Assembly: GCA_023055355.1 (NCBI GenBank)
Contig: JALJCS010000002.1
Span: 87,321,001 to 87,385,000 of the forward strand
Length of the DNA: 64,000 bases
Reading direction: 5' to 3'
DNA from: Agelaius tricolor
Lineage: Eukaryota > Chordata > Aves > Passeriformes > Icteridae
This document shows positions 10,526 to 23,305 of this stretch, in pieces. Made by a program: the position numbers and the translations under genes. Under the pieces are notes generated by a model. The model made no database searches. It was not told the DNA's origin and saw nothing but the letters and a program-made list of their open reading frames with translations. Each line of letters opens with the position of its first letter. Positions within the stretch are counted from its first letter, which is position 1.

Positions 10526-13500
10526 AATATTTAATGCTAATATTTGGGAAGCACCAGCACTATAAAATCCTGGTAGACCTCTGTGAGTGTCCAGTCCTTG
10601 ATGTCAAGGCACAGAGCACAGTTGTACAGGTCAAGGTCAGGACATACTGACATACCAGAACATCTTGAAGACTCTGACCAGCAAAAACATAGAGTAATCT
10701 GTCCAGATAATAAATTCCTATAATAAAACACACTGGACTGGTGGGAGGGCAAAGTCATAAGCTATTCTGGGGAGGGGAGATAATATTGCAGTGTGATATA
10801 AAAGCTGCAGATGGGAGTTTTACTGTGGCTTCAATGTGGTCAAAACATCATCCTACAGCACTGAACACTTAAGTTAGAAATTTTGGGTATAGCACATACT
10901 CAATTGACCATTGTGCACATCTCTTCTCCTTACCTGAAACAGGGCAAAATAATGGACTTATTATTTTATGACTTAACTATTATGAGTTATTAATTCCTTG
11001 GTTATCATTAGTCTTTTTTTTTTGTTTGTTTCTTCATATGTTCAAAATACAGTAAACCCAGTAAAATCAGAACCTATTTTAGTTTCCATGAACTTTCTTT
11101 TTTCCTCTCAGCCAGCAGCAACTTTCTAGTCCTGAAACTTTGCTTTACCTCTGGCTAAAATTTCACACTCATTTAGTATTAAAATTTGACAAACTGGAAC
11201 ATTAAAGTGGGATTATCAAGTAGTTTGAGGCTACAGTTTAATCTACTATAAAGCTGACTCAATCTGGTTGGGAATGTCTTGTGGTAGATTTACTCTCTGT
11301 GCTTGAAATTCTTCTTCGTTACTTACAGCTTAAATAATTAACGACAGTTTATGCTTGACATTGCAATATTCTTCTTTGCATACAGACAGGGCTGAACTGA
11401 TTTGATTGTGGCATCTTATGGGCAAAACTGCTGTTTTTCTGCCTTACACATGACTGAGAAAATTAACAGGTAAAAGCAATAATATAATGAATCTCAATCA
11501 GGCAAGAGAAGGGGTGTGAGCTATAAGCAAATATTTGCATCCTGATTTTGATTTGAATCTATTATGTTTTGTGGTGGAAAAAAAAGAGAAGAAAACACAT
11601 GAGCTCTCACATCTGAAACCTTCATATGCAAATGTTCACAACCTTTGCTCAACACAGACTTTGGTCCCACCAATGAGCTATTGGAATTTCTAGCACCTTT
11701 GTCTCACTAATGAAATAGGGTAGTAGATGTCCATAAATTCCCAATGGTCATGTTGTATTTACTTCAAGGACCTTTTGAGCACCAACATTCGCAAATATAG
11801 ATTGGAATTAATCTATGAATTGGGGTGGGGTGGTGAGGTTCAAGGTTTGGTCAGGTTGCTTTTGTTTTCTTTGTGTCAAAAAGCACAAATCTGTTTCAAG
11901 CAAATTCTCTCCCCAGCTTGAGGTTGACTGTAATATCAAGGACTATGAAAGAGCCAACAAAAAGCCCAGCATGATGAGTTTTGCTGTATGCAGAACATTG
12001 ATTCATTAATTGAAAGGTGGCATCCTCAGCCAAAAGAAAACTAAAAGGACAAAAAGTGAAACAGGGGTTTTTAAATATTTTTAAACCGTACCAGTAATGA
12101 AGAAAAAATTAGGGACACTATAAAGGAGTAGTAGAAAATGTGCTTGTGAGCAGGAGTCAAAGTTCAGTTTAATTTCCCTGTGTCAGACTGCTCTTGCTGT
12201 ACTGTACACTTCTATGATGATCATTTGTATTTCAAAAGTTTTCTAAGTGTTGCCAGTGTGGGAAACTGCAGAGTGTGATAAAAATTGGTGCAAGGGCACA
12301 TCCAGATCCTGATCCTCATTTCTCAAATTCAAAATGGTCCCAGAGGAGATCTCATTTGGAGCTGCTCTCTGAAGACAGCACATCTCTGCTCACACCACCA
12401 ATCCATTTTTTAGTTCTCCCCATGGCATGGGATCTTTGCAGTGATGGTTTGCTTTAACATCTTAATTTATGCTGCAGCACAGTCCAGTGATGCTTCTGTT
12501 CTGTTGGGATACACAACAACTGCTGAACTCATAATGGTGAAATAAATCCCAGTACACTGAATACAAACACTCCCTTTGGCTTGAAGTATTTCATCAATTA
12601 TTTAGACAATCAGCTAAACATGGATAGCACCTTTTTAATTCTTAACTTTTCCACATTTTGATTTAACTGGACTTAATTTTCTTTTGTTTCTTGTGAAACA
12701 TAGTTGAGAATATCTTCTAGAGAGAGGAAAATATTTGACTTGTAACCATGAAAAGCCCATCTCAGAATCTTTCCTGAGCTGAAATATTCATTGAAACAGG
12801 GCTTGCTTTAATGTGAAGACATGGAAAACAGCTTTTAATTTTACTGCTTTTGAATGGCTGGTACCTATTTCTGTATTGATATCAGCAGATGTTACAGTGT
12901 GGTTCTGTCTGGCAGGGCTCAAAAAATGTTTAGCAGATGATGGGCAGGAAGTTCTTGTGTTGTAAATGTTACTAGAACATGACCCAAAAAGAGCATTATA
13001 GATGGTAGTACATGATTGGCTTTATGCATATGTCTATCCTTTGCTTCCCCAGGGCATAATTTGGCAAGATATCCCTTCACTATTCACCCCTTCCAAATGG
13101 ACTTCAAGCTGTAAAAACAAATCCATTTTTGTTCACCTTTATACCTATTTCACTTTGTTTCATTGATGCTGATGTAACCCAGGAGACATGCCATTCACTT
13201 CTTCAGAGTATATTAGATTTACAGGGGTAAACCCAAGAACTTGGCCTGAGAAAGGATTAGATCCAGAGCAGGCTTGTTACCCAATAAATAAATCTGCCTT
13301 CAGTTTAGTTTTTCCTCAGTTAGGCAGATACAAAGAAATCTTGCAGTCCATTATGTACAAGGTTTGGTTTATTTTTCTATTACCATAAGAAATTCTTTTC
13401 TTCTTTACTGTTTCTACTGTTTCACAATGACAGAAGCCTTAATTTTTTTTTTTTTTTTTTGAAAGAGCTAGAGATCATTAAACACAATTGAAATTAAAAA

Positions 13501-14238
13501 CAAAATTCAACAGAAAAGCTCAAAACCTGGGGAGGTAAAGGCCTTTTCTCACCTTATGCAATATGGACTTGGTGTCTTAGACATAAAAGAGAAAAAATAG
13601 CCTTCGAAAAAGGCAAACATGAGTGGGAGGAAGCCATAGAAATCAGACTTGGCCAGCCTGTACAGCAGAACAGAACTTTGTGGGTGTTCATACTTTCCTG
13701 CACCAAAAATGTAATCCACAAAATACACACCAGTCCCTGCTCTCACTCCAGCCCTCAGTCCTGTTTCATCCACCCCTGCTCAAGAAGAGCAAACAGAAAC
13801 ACCAACTGTTTCAGAATAGTAGCACATTTCAGTGTGACAGAAGACAGCAGATATAATGGAGAGGGGGAGGTTGGACTTTGTGAAAAAAACTGAAGGGACC
13901 TGCAAAACTGCTTTTCTGGGATGACTTTCAGTTTTTCTAATTTCTAGCAGGAACAACAAAGACATCTGGAGATGTTTGGCTGGTCCCTTTCTGCTGGCAA
14001 GGTACCTCATCTGCTGAAATTCCTCTCTCCCCAGTTTCTTACGTAATTTTGTTTTAAGCAATTTAATTTGCCTGCCTTCATGTAGTCCTCAGACCTGATT
14101 CTTTTTACAGCAGAGCCCCTCTGCATTTCCTTGGCTTCACAAAGGGGATTTATATTTTATATTTGCATTGATCTGAAGGAAGTCTGTCCCATCAGAATGC
14201 AGTTTAATGGCTCTGAAAATCTGCCTCCATCCACTGTG
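10526..14238. other. Unassigned AT-rich non-coding sequence
   Basis: No gene or identifiable transposon. It includes an 18-nt T-run at 13443-13460. Open frames reach 93 codons (13780-14061, -) with no recognisable product. Confidence 0.55.
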
Positions 14239-14294
14239 TCTGGTTTACTCTATCTCAACATCTCTGTCTGGTTTACTTTATCTCAACATCTCTG
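14239..14294. repeat. 28-bp tandem duplication, one mismatch
   Basis: Units 14239-14266 and 14267-14294 both read TCTGGTTTACT-C/T-TATCTCAACATCTCTG and differ at a single C/T position. This is a young local duplication. Confidence 0.95.
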
Positions 14295-15351
14295 GCACAG
14301 GTGCATTCCTGTTCTCCAAAGCATTCACAGCTGTAGTGTCCTCAGTGAAAGAGCTCTGAATTCCTAGGACAGCCTGAAGTGACCTGTCAGTCCAGAAGGT
14401 TGCTGAGGCACTTTCACACCTAATTAATTGTAGTATGGATGGGTTGGGATCACATTCCTGCATCACATGGAGTCCACATGTGAGCACATGAGGCTGCATG
14501 ACTTGGTTTTTAGTGATTTAGATAATGTGGGGTCAACATTCTGTAATTTTGGAACATATAAAGTCTTTTACTCACTTGACAGGCCAAAGAAGAACTTGAG
14601 AAGCAGAACTTGTGAACTTTGTCTTAAGCACTGTCTGGATTAACAGCTTCTCTCTTTCTACAAAGCCATTGCCTGCATCCAGCTTGCAGGTGCCTTCCCA
14701 TCCCTTGGAGTGTCCAGCTTCTTGCTGAGTTCATCATCTGGATACCAGGTTATCATCTCCAGCTGGGGAACAGAGCAGTGAAGGCTGCTGCACTTAGGGA
14801 CAGCACGAGGTCATAGGAGCCCCCTGCTCATTACTGCTTCTCAGGCCACAGGACTGTGTTATTCCTCTGCTGCACTTTAATAAGCCAGGCTTTTTCTTTC
14901 AGATTTATTTTGTTTCGGGTTTCCTTTTACCTTTTGTTTTCCCTCCACATCCTTATGCTGAATTTTTAGTAACCTCTGAAACAGTGCAAGATGTGCTTTA
15001 TACCTTCTCAGCAATGTTCCCTTGCTTGTTCTGCCCTTAATATGGATTTTTCAGTTATTTGTTTTTTTCTCAGGGGGATATGCTGAGTTGTATTTTGCTC
15101 AACAAGAAGCAAAGAATGACTTTTCTATTTTTCTCTGTTTGTTTTTTTTTCCTTAAATAAATTCTGGGTATATAAGGAATTAAAATAGGTCTGTGTATGC
15201 CTTCCACTAGGGAGAAACAGAAAGTAGAAGCACTTTAACTGGCAAGAAAATGGCAAAAAATCCATGGTATGGATGCAGCTGTACTGTAAATTTACTCTTT
15301 GTTACCAGTAAAAGCAAGTAATACACAAGACCCACAAGGAAGGCTCAAATC
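14295..15351. other. Unassigned non-coding sequence
   Basis: Mixed-composition sequence without a recognisable gene or transposon. Pyrimidine-rich stretches lie at about 14895-14945 and 15120-15150. Confidence 0.5.
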
Positions 15352-15425
15352 TGTTGGGTTTTTTCTTTGTTTGTTGGTTTGGGGTTTTTGGTTTTGTTTT
15401 GTTGTTTTGATTTTTGGGTTTTTTT
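15352..15425. repeat. T/G-rich low-complexity tract
   Basis: Almost purely T and G on +, with words such as TTTGTTTGTTGG, GGTTTGGGGTTTTTGG and TTTTGTTTTGTTG. Five short G-runs (2-4 G) are spaced by T-runs. The lysine/asparagine/proline-rich minus-strand frame across it is a by-product of the composition. Confidence 0.85.
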
Positions 15426-17967
15426 AAATGTATTATTCTATTCACATTAGTTGACCTCCAGATATTACTTGGGAAAACACACAAGTTGAAAAAAAGCACA
15501 CATGAAAATTGGATTTCTGTGAAAACAAGATGAGAATAGTTTTACTTAGCAAAATAATGAAATTTCAGTAAATATAAATCTTGCCAGGCAGATACGACAT
15601 AGTAATAGGCTGCTATTACTTGTAAGAATTGTGTGTAAAGGAATGTGAATAGAAAATTAAAATAATAATTCCTAAGAAAGAAAGAAAGAATTTTAGTGCA
15701 GAAATCTTACCTAATTTATCTAAGTTCAAGGAACTGAATTTCAAGAATATTCTAATATCTCAGACAGGAAGTTTAAGATTCCAATTCTTCAAGGACAAAA
15801 GAAAGTATTCAGAGTGCCAGAACCACCTTTTTTTTTTTTTTACTTCAAACAATCAATATTCTGAAACATTTTAATCTATAAAAGTGTAATAAGATATGAT
15901 TGCACTGTTTCCTTGCAATCTAAATAAGGCAAAGATTATGTTTATGTCTGCTTAGCAATTAGGCGATTTCTTCTAAATTTTTGCCCATCTAAAGCCTTGA
16001 CTCAATTGTTTCTCATGCTTCTGATATTGTATAGTCCTAGAAATTTCTTAGTCTGCTAAATTACCTGTATTGCTTTAAGTATTACTCCATGCATGCTAAT
16101 TTTCTACTCTCACCCATTCTGTCTGCAATGGCTGTGATATACAGTTTTCTACACAATTATTTAAGATGAAGAATTAGGATTAAATTCTGGATACACATAG
16201 GACTTTCCATAGGCACAGCTGTTCCAGTGAGTAATCACATGCTCAGACCCAGACCAGAACATCTATTTCATCCAAAACTTTTCAGATGAGTCTTAAAATT
16301 TTCTGACTTACCCTATTTAGGGCTAATTTGGCCCACTTAGCCTAACAAGGATTTAGCAAAAATCAAGCACTTCATGAATTCACTAAATTTAACACATCAC
16401 CTGTTCCAAGTTTCAGAAATGAAGTGAAAAATTACTGTGACAAAGTGCCAAAAATATCCACTAAGAGAGCAGGTGTTGTGGGATCATGACCACCCAACCT
16501 TCCCTGTGTGGCTGATCAGAGGGTGGGTTTGTTGGAACTGATTGAATTGGGGAGAGTTGATAGAGACAGGCTGAGAAAAAGGCAAGAAATGAAGAGTTCT
16601 ACTTCACACAGTTAAATTAGGTAAATTTACTGGAGCACGTTACGGTTTTGTTATAACATTTCTTCCACCTAAGTCCACATCAGCCTTAGGAATGTTCATC
16701 ACCTGAGATCTGTGGAAGTCAGGGCTAGGGATGGGTGTTATCCCTGCAGTAGGAAGGGCAGATACTGGGATCCCTTGCCTTGCTGATGGAAGTGTTTGTT
16801 CTCTTGGGCCAAATCACAGCATTGCTATTGGGGCTGTGCACAAACCAGGAGAATTTTGCTGCTCTAACATACAGTTCTGCTTGGGCCACTGAAGCACTTG
16901 GAAATTTGATAAATGCATAGTTTATGTTTGGAGATGTGTTTTTATCTTTATTGCACTCAAAAAAACCAAAATATTTAATTAATTTTAATTTATAACAATG
17001 TGGTGTGGTCAAAACTCATTATTATTCTAACCATTAATGTTGTGTGGCTTGAAGAAATGGGATTTTTTTCCTCTGGTTACATCATTTCAAGGTTTTTCAG
17101 TTTTTAAAGGGGTAGGTCATACAGGAGATAAAATCTTTGATACTGCAAAGTTGTGTTTTAGTGGGCCTCAGAAGATGTTGCATAAGCTGCAGTGAAAGGA
17201 TTTGATAATTTCCAGCAACTTTATTGTTCTCCACCAGTTGTTAAAAGTCTTTTTGACAATCATGAAGAAGATCTACAATTAGAATTGAACAAATACTTTT
17301 ACTGAACAAAGATTACAAGAACTGAGAGTCTGAGTGGAGATACCACTCAGTACCAGAGAGTTCTAGTTGTTATTAATTTGCAATGCATTAATGATGAAGA
17401 CTCATTGATTTCAAATTTGCTTTAGTGGAGAGAATAATAACCTGCCTTTTCAACAAAGCTCAGAGGAAATGCAAAAATAAAGAGTTCTATTTCCTCTCTA
17501 AAGCCAAGGAAAGAGCTGTGGTTTCCAGGATAACTACCACTGTCCCTTGCCAAACAGTGCTGCTTTAACAAATGCAGTTAAGAGTATTGGAATAAAAAAA
17601 TCCATTGAGTAAACACTCACCAGAGATCTCTGTCCCTACTAATTCCTCTTTCCTTTGGAGGGGGTTGGTCTTCCTAGAGAGCAGGGGGTCTCCATGGTCC
17701 CTGAGTTCTCCATTGTCCCTGAGCAATGTTTTCTGGCCAGTATTGAACTGTAGCTCATGTACAAGACTCCTCTGAGCCACACGTGTGCACTGAGAATCCT
17801 ACACAGACCTCACCCAGAACATTTGGCATATTCAGAGAAAGTGCTGGAAAGAGAATGAAATACAACTTTTTGCTGATACATTGAGATGTTGATTTGTACA
17901 AAAATAACTTTCAAGCTGATAAGATAAATAGCAAGATAATTATTAAACACTTTGTGTGTGTAACATC
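15426..17967. other. Unassigned AT-rich non-coding sequence
   Basis: No gene or clear transposon. Includes a short GAAA microsatellite at about 15676-15690 and a T-run at 15828-15841. Open frames reach 95 codons (16725-17012, -), with no recognised domain. Confidence 0.55.
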
Positions 17968-18028
17968 GAAAGAGAGATAGAAAGACAGACAGATAGATAA
18001 ACAGATAGATAGACAGACAGATAGATAG
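17968..18028. repeat. GATA/GACA tetranucleotide microsatellite, imperfect
   Basis: A 61-bp run on + of GATA and GACA tetramers with a few GAAA/GAGA interruptions (for example GACAGACAGATAGATAAACA). The minus-strand frame crossing it gives repeated Leu-Ser-Ile-Cys residues, which explains the 116-codon open frame at 17810-18160. Confidence 0.95.
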
Positions 18029-21000
18029 CAATAATGACAGATGCAGAAGGGAACAAAATCTATTTTCCGTGGGATCCACAAACACCAGGGAAATCTGTGA
18101 ACCAATCACATGAAAAGAGTTCTTTGGTATAAAGCTGAATGGAAGCAAGGAAGGTTTCATACCTGTGGATTAACAGATTTTAAAAAATGAAGCCCATTTG
18201 TTATTATCTTAATACAATAGGAAGGATATTAAATGGCACAAATATTTTCCTTATGACATTCAATGAACTAAAATATTCTCAAGGATGATAGAAAGGAATT
18301 CCAAGAGAGGCAGACTTCCTTAGTCAAAGACCATGGTTACATTTGTAGTTTGGCTACTATTGGATATTAGAATTCTAGTCCTTAGTTTTAGGAATGCAGT
18401 TGTGTCCCTGAGTGGTGCAACCCCAAACCAGTAATAATGGAAATTAACTGCCTCAGCCATAAGAGATTCCAAATTTGCTGTCATGGAATCCTTTGGAAAA
18501 GATATCCTTGAGAGTTCCAACATCAGTATTTAACAGAAGGACTGTCAGCCTGGTGAAAATATTAACTCTGCACATTTTAGATGCATTTCTATGTATTATT
18601 TTTTGTGAGAGGTAGAAGTACATTTTGCCTGTTAATTAAATGACCACCCTGTAATGGCTCTATGTAATTTACAGGTAAAGGAAGAGAGGCATCTCTGTGC
18701 AACAGGGCAAGAAATGGGTCTCACTCTTTGTTTCTCTCTCTAAGCACTACACCATGAGCCTGCCTATTGGAAAGGAATGTTTAGGTGGAAAAGTGATATT
18801 GCAACTTCATTTTCTTCTTCTGCACCCTGTTTAGATTCCAGGTATGCCCAGTTGTGGCAACAATTTTGTCTTTCCATAATATTTACTCCTCCCACATAGT
18901 GAAACTAGGATGTGAGGTCTCTACAAGACAGCTTGTTGAACCATACCCATATTTGACTAACTCTGGTGTCTTGTGAATTGTTTAAGTGAAAATTGCCTGT
19001 TAAAAATGGACATCCAGTCCTTTTAATTCCCCATGACTGGAACTATTACCTGAGAGAGAGATTTTGGATACAGTGTTCAGCAGTAAATCCCAGCCTGCAG
19101 TAAAAATGATGCTAGATTGGAAAATTCAGAAAAAGGCTTGTGAGGATGATTAGAGATCTGAGGATTTTTCTTTTTTTTTTTAGTGAAAAATTTAGAAAGC
19201 TGAATGTATTCTGTTTAAAGGAAAGAAGTAAGTAGCAGATTTAATCAAAGCCCAGAATTACCAATAGGGGTGGATATTTCTGATGCCACCGTCCTCCTTA
19301 ATCTAGGAGAGAGAAGTTAATAAGAATCAGTGCTTAGGAGATAATACCAGACAATACAATTTTAGACACAAGCCTTAACTGCCAGCACTGAGCAGGAAAT
19401 GATGAAAAAAACTCTCATTTTGTTGAGTCTCTACACTCATTCTTTGCTTGAAAAATAATGGTCCAGATACAGGAATTCCACAGTGAAAAGCTATTGCTTG
19501 TGTTGGCCAGGAGCTCAGTTCAGATCAGTCCTTAAATTCACAGTTCTCTGAAGTGAATCATGGGTCCTTTGAATAGAGCCCAAGGAAAAGAGCACAGAGG
19601 CACAGGACAAATGTGGAGCTGGAAATGGAGAGCAGAGTGAGGTGATGTACCCTATATCATATGTGGGTGGGAAAAATCAAAAATAAAGGACAATATTCCT
19701 CTGTGTCAGTGTATCTCTATATTTATTTGGCCACAGAAACTATTATAGTAACTAGGACTTATCAGGAAAGTGTTTTTTTCTTTTTTTAAAACTATTGATT
19801 TTTTTAGAAATAGCAAGCAAACAACTGAAGACTATTTCAAAAGCTTTGGCTAAAATTCAGACTTCTGATATCACAGGATTTGCAGTTTGCAGTCACTGTG
19901 CCCTCAGCAATTTTTTAATTGCTTTTTTTTCCTGATCAAGGGTCCCACTTCACATACTGTGCTTTTCTTCTGTTCTTGTTGAGCTACTTCAGTATGTCAG
20001 GAGAGTCCCACAGTCAGAGGTACCATATGAGAGATGGGTACAGGTCAGTGAGCCTGAAAATAGAAGGAGAATAAAAGAAGGGAAGTAAATAAACTATGAC
20101 ACCAGGGAGCAGATTAGCAAGGTTTTAATCAAAATTGTGTATTCCATTCACCAACATTCAGATTTCTTCTGAACAGGTTCATTTTTAAATTAAGAAACCT
20201 TATCCAAAGCAAATCACAAAATTTTCTTTTCCACACAGAGTACATACTTTAAAAAATGTATGAATGTAACAAAAAAAAATTCTCTCTTCAGAGTCAACAA
20301 AAAAAGTCAGCTAGCTATTCTAATGACTTCCACTGGTAAAACAAAAATCATAATTTCAGTGTTTTATCATCCAAAAGCCCAGATGTTTATCTGACACATC
20401 TCTGAGTATTTGATGGGCAGATTTTAAATACACAGGGTCTCATAAAAATAATATTTTCATCTCTGAATGTTATTAGCAATCTTCTTGCTTACTTTTACTC
20501 ATCCTATATAGCCAAGATCAAGATGAAGAGAAACAAGTAAGTAAAAGAACCTTTTGTTAAAATTATAAGTACAATTTAAAGAATTGAGGTTACTTCTTGT
20601 TTTATGAAAATTGACTGACATACTTCAAATAAAGGTTTCACTGTGAGAAAACTTTTAAAGTTTTCAAGTAATTTTATTATTATATAAAATTATACAGTGT
20701 TATAAAATACAAAAAACAAATATATATTATAAAAAATATATACCTATATCTCTTGATATATTTCTAGATTCTATTAAAGATAAAAATTTTAATTCTTATG
20801 ACATTTAATGGTTTAGGTATTAATTTTATAGTCATTACAAATGTTACTTTTATTAAATGGTACTCAGATTAAACATTGGCATACCATTAATGAAACAGTT
20901 CTTCATAAATTTTGTTGATATTACTGTCAGCTGGGAAATTTGTAGCTTGATTTAATCTGAAAAATATGGCACTTAAGTTCCTGTGTGAAGAAAGTTATTA

Positions 21001-21149
21001 ATGACTGGATAGATTCAGGTTTCCATGACAACATATTGCTGTGCTGGATCAAGTGGGATTTTACAATCGTAAATTGTTTTAACAATTGAGTTCAGCATGA
21101 AAAAGGACCAATATACCACCAGGAGCTGGCTTGAATCTGCTTAGGAATT
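18029..21149. other. Unassigned AT-rich non-coding sequence
   Basis: No gene or recognisable transposon. The part at 20680-20780 is nearly pure A/T. The largest open frames are under 70 codons. Confidence 0.55.
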
Positions 21150-21341
21150 AATAGAATCATAGGATCATTAAGACTGGAAAAGGTCTCCAAGGTCATTGAA
21201 TCCAAATTTTGACCAAACACCAACACCTCAACTAAACCACAGTTTCTGGAAGAAGAAATCAACCCTCACCTGCCTGCAACCTCTTTTCAGGTGCTTGTAG
21301 GGAGCAATAATTCCCCTGAACATCCTTTTCTTCAGGCTGAA
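21150..21341 (-). mobile_element. CR1 LINE, antisense, left part (interrupted by an LTR)
   Basis: Begins with the reverse complement of the CR1 3' end (AATAGAATCATAGGATCATT, AAAAGGTCTCCAAGGTCATT) and continues through GTAGGGAGCAATAATTCCCC and CATCCTTTTCTTCAGGCTGAA. It stops abruptly at 21341, where an LTR starts, and resumes at 22020. The two parts are collinear against the CR1 order, so this was one element before the LTR inserted. Confidence 0.93.
21336..21341. repeat. Target-site duplication GCTGAA, left copy
   Basis: GCTGAA directly precedes the LTR start TGTCACTG and is repeated exactly at 22020-22025 after the LTR end ATACCACA. A 6-bp duplication is typical of class II (ERVK-like) retroviral integration. 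Confidence 0.85.
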
Positions 21342-21606
21342 TGTCACTGTCATATTTTCTGAAAAATCCCTTCGCCAGGATTTCTTCTCCTGGGAAGCTG
21401 AGAAGCTTCAGAGAAAAAGAAAAAGAATATTATCTCATTTGCTTCTCCCTGTTTTGCTACTTTGGAATGTGGTTTGGTGATTGTTTCTCCAACAGGTGAA
21501 TTGTTTTTACTTAATGACCAAACACCACCTGGCTGTGCCAGGATTCTGGAAGTAGTCATGAGTTTTTCATTATTATCTTGTTAAGCCTTCTGTAAGTATC
21601 CTTTTG

Positions 21607-21627
21607 ATATTCTTTAGTTTTAGTATA
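21607..21627 (+). repeat. 21-bp direct repeat, left copy, bordering the AT expansion
   Basis: ATATTCTTTAGTTTTAGTAT plus A at 21607-21627 is repeated without mismatch at 21876-21896. Everything between is AT repeat. The arrangement suggests local duplication of this LTR segment together with expansion of its TAGTATA motif. Confidence 0.9.
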
Positions 21628-21875
21628 TAGTATATATAGTGTGTATGTATATATATATATATATATATAATATATATATTATAGTATATATATTATATAT
21701 ATTATAGTGTATATATATATTATATATATAGTATATATAATATATATAATATATTATAATATATTATATATATTATATATATAAATATATATAATGTATA
21801 ATTATATATAATATATATATTATATATATAGTATATATATAAAATAGTATATATATTATATATATAATATATAGT
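21628..21875. repeat. AT-rich microsatellite expansion inside the LTR
   Basis: About 248 bp almost entirely of TA/TATATAA/TATATAT units with scattered G (TAGTATA, AGTGTATATA) and no C. Many self-complementary stretches could extrude as hairpins or cruciforms. Length in the assembly should be treated as approximate. Confidence 0.93.
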
Positions 21876-21897
21876 ATATTCTTTAGTTTTAGTATAG

Positions 21898-21945
21898 CAG
21901 AATAGAATAGAATAGAATAGAATAGAATAGAATAGAATAGAATAA
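21898..21945. repeat. AGAAT pentanucleotide microsatellite inside the LTR
   Basis: About nine consecutive AGAAT/AATAG pentamers follow the right 21-bp copy and run into AATAATAAATTAACC. Confidence 0.93.
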
Positions 21946-22019
21946 TAAATTAACCTTCTAAGAACATGGAGTCAGATTCTCAATTCCTCCTTCATCCCGG
22001 GGACCCCAAAAATACCACA

Positions 22020-22111
22020 GCTGAACATCCCCAGCTCCTTCATGCACTTCTCACATGATTTACTCTCCAGATCCCTCACCAGCTCTGCTGCCCATATCTG
22101 GACATGCTCCA
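22020..22111 (-). mobile_element. CR1 LINE, antisense, right part after the LTR
   Basis: After the second GCTGAA the CR1 order resumes with CATCCCCAGCTCCTTCATGC, TTTACTCTCCAGATCCCTCA and TGCCCATATCTGGACATGCT, then loses similarity near 22111. It continues the element that breaks off at 21341. Confidence 0.9.
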
Positions 22112-23302
22112 CTAATAAAGCTGCAACCCTTGTTCTTCCTGAGGCTCTGCAACAGCAGCTTCACTTACAGGGCACAGACACTGTGAGTCCATTTGCTTTT
22201 CCACCTGGGACAACTCTGAGCCTGGGACCCAGCATCACCTTGCTTTGGGATATTCTGTAACAAAACACATTGGACTATGGGCGTTGCTCCAATATAAAAT
22301 TCTGGCACCATTTCACACTAAGTCCTTTTCACCTCTTACTCTAATGCTATATCTCTTTGGCATTTCAATTCTGGATGCTAAACTGGAGAAAAATGCAATC
22401 ATCTTTGCAAGTGGTGAAATTCTTTTTAGATCGTTACATCTCTTTTGCTATCTGGATAGTTTATTAGCTTAATTCCATGTGTTCAGTCTTGGTTTTCCCT
22501 CTTAAGTACCTTGTCTCCTCAACACCTTTCTCCCATAGTATATTGTCTCAGTTTGAGATAAATTAGAAGGAAATGTCCTGAAAGGGGCATCTCCTCTGGG
22601 CATGAAGCAGATGATAGAGGATACAGTACCATAAAGTCACCCCAAGATATATTTATCTGCAGCTTCCTGTGATGGATGCAGCTATTGAGGGAATTAATGG
22701 AGGCAGGACTAATGAGGATGGAACCAGGAATTGTGGTGAGACTTTTTGTGACAGCAAATGTGATCGTCCAGATTTCATGGTCCAAATTTACAATTAGCAA
22801 TTGACTTTATGTGAAATTCACCTAGGGCACCTTGTTATTTCTGTGATGCTTCCCCTCTGTCATGTTTTCTGTCTCTTGTCTACTTTGATGTGTCTATTCT
22901 GGGGGTAAGTCTGTCAAGGACTGGCACAGAGATAGCCACATTTAAAATGGGAAATGAGAAATAACCACAGCATGGAGGCTGAGCTCAGTTGATGGGACTC
23001 AGGAGCATGAACATCCTAACACAGTGTTAGAAAAAGGAATGGAGACCACAGTGCAGGTAATCTTACTTCAGTGTGTCTCCATCTGACATAGATCATGTTT
23101 CTGTATTACATCCATCACAAAGAATCTCCTGTCTCAACTAAAGATGGGAAAAAAGCCATCTTTGTAATATGAAAATGCAATAACTATGTTCTTCTGGATT
23201 AATTCATGGTTGTATTACATTCAGAAAGTAATGTTTGAAAGCTTATTTAAACTATTATCCACAGATTTAAGATTTCTGCAGTGTTAAAATTAAACCAGTT
23301 GC

Positions 23303-23305
<3 letters not shown>
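22112..23305. other. Unassigned sequence; possible old LTR-like segment at about 22544-22830
   Basis: No gene seen. TGTCTCAGTTTGAGATAAAT at 22544 resembles the start of some bird LTRs, but I could not find a matching end, polyadenylation signal or target duplication, so it is not called. Open frames reach 93 codons on - (22519-22800), with no known domain. Confidence 0.45.

Larger units (their letters stand above)
21342..22019 (+). mobile_element. Solo LTR of an endogenous retrovirus, probably ERVK-like, nested in CR1
   Basis: It runs from TG (TGTCACTGTCATATTTTC) to CA (AAAAATACCACA) and is flanked by 6-bp direct repeats, so both ends are intact. About 678 bp long, of which about 250 bp is a later AT-repeat expansion; without it the LTR would be about 410 bp. 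An AATAAA signal occurs in AATAATAAATTAACC near 21942-21951, supporting the + orientation. No gag, pol or env sequence lies next to it, so this is a solo LTR left by recombination. The ERVK assignment rests on the duplication length; the exact family was not searched. Confidence 0.88.

Noticed and set aside
15302..15499. Lysine/asparagine-rich 65-codon minus-strand frame
   Set aside because: It is the translation of the T/G-rich low-complexity tract.
17810..18160. 116-codon minus-strand frame with repeated Leu-Ser-Ile-Cys
   Set aside because: It crosses the GATA/GACA microsatellite, which is stop-free in that frame.
22544..22830. Possible LTR starting TGTCTCAGTTTGAGATAAAT
   Set aside because: Only the start looks LTR-like; no end, polyadenylation signal or target duplication could be found.
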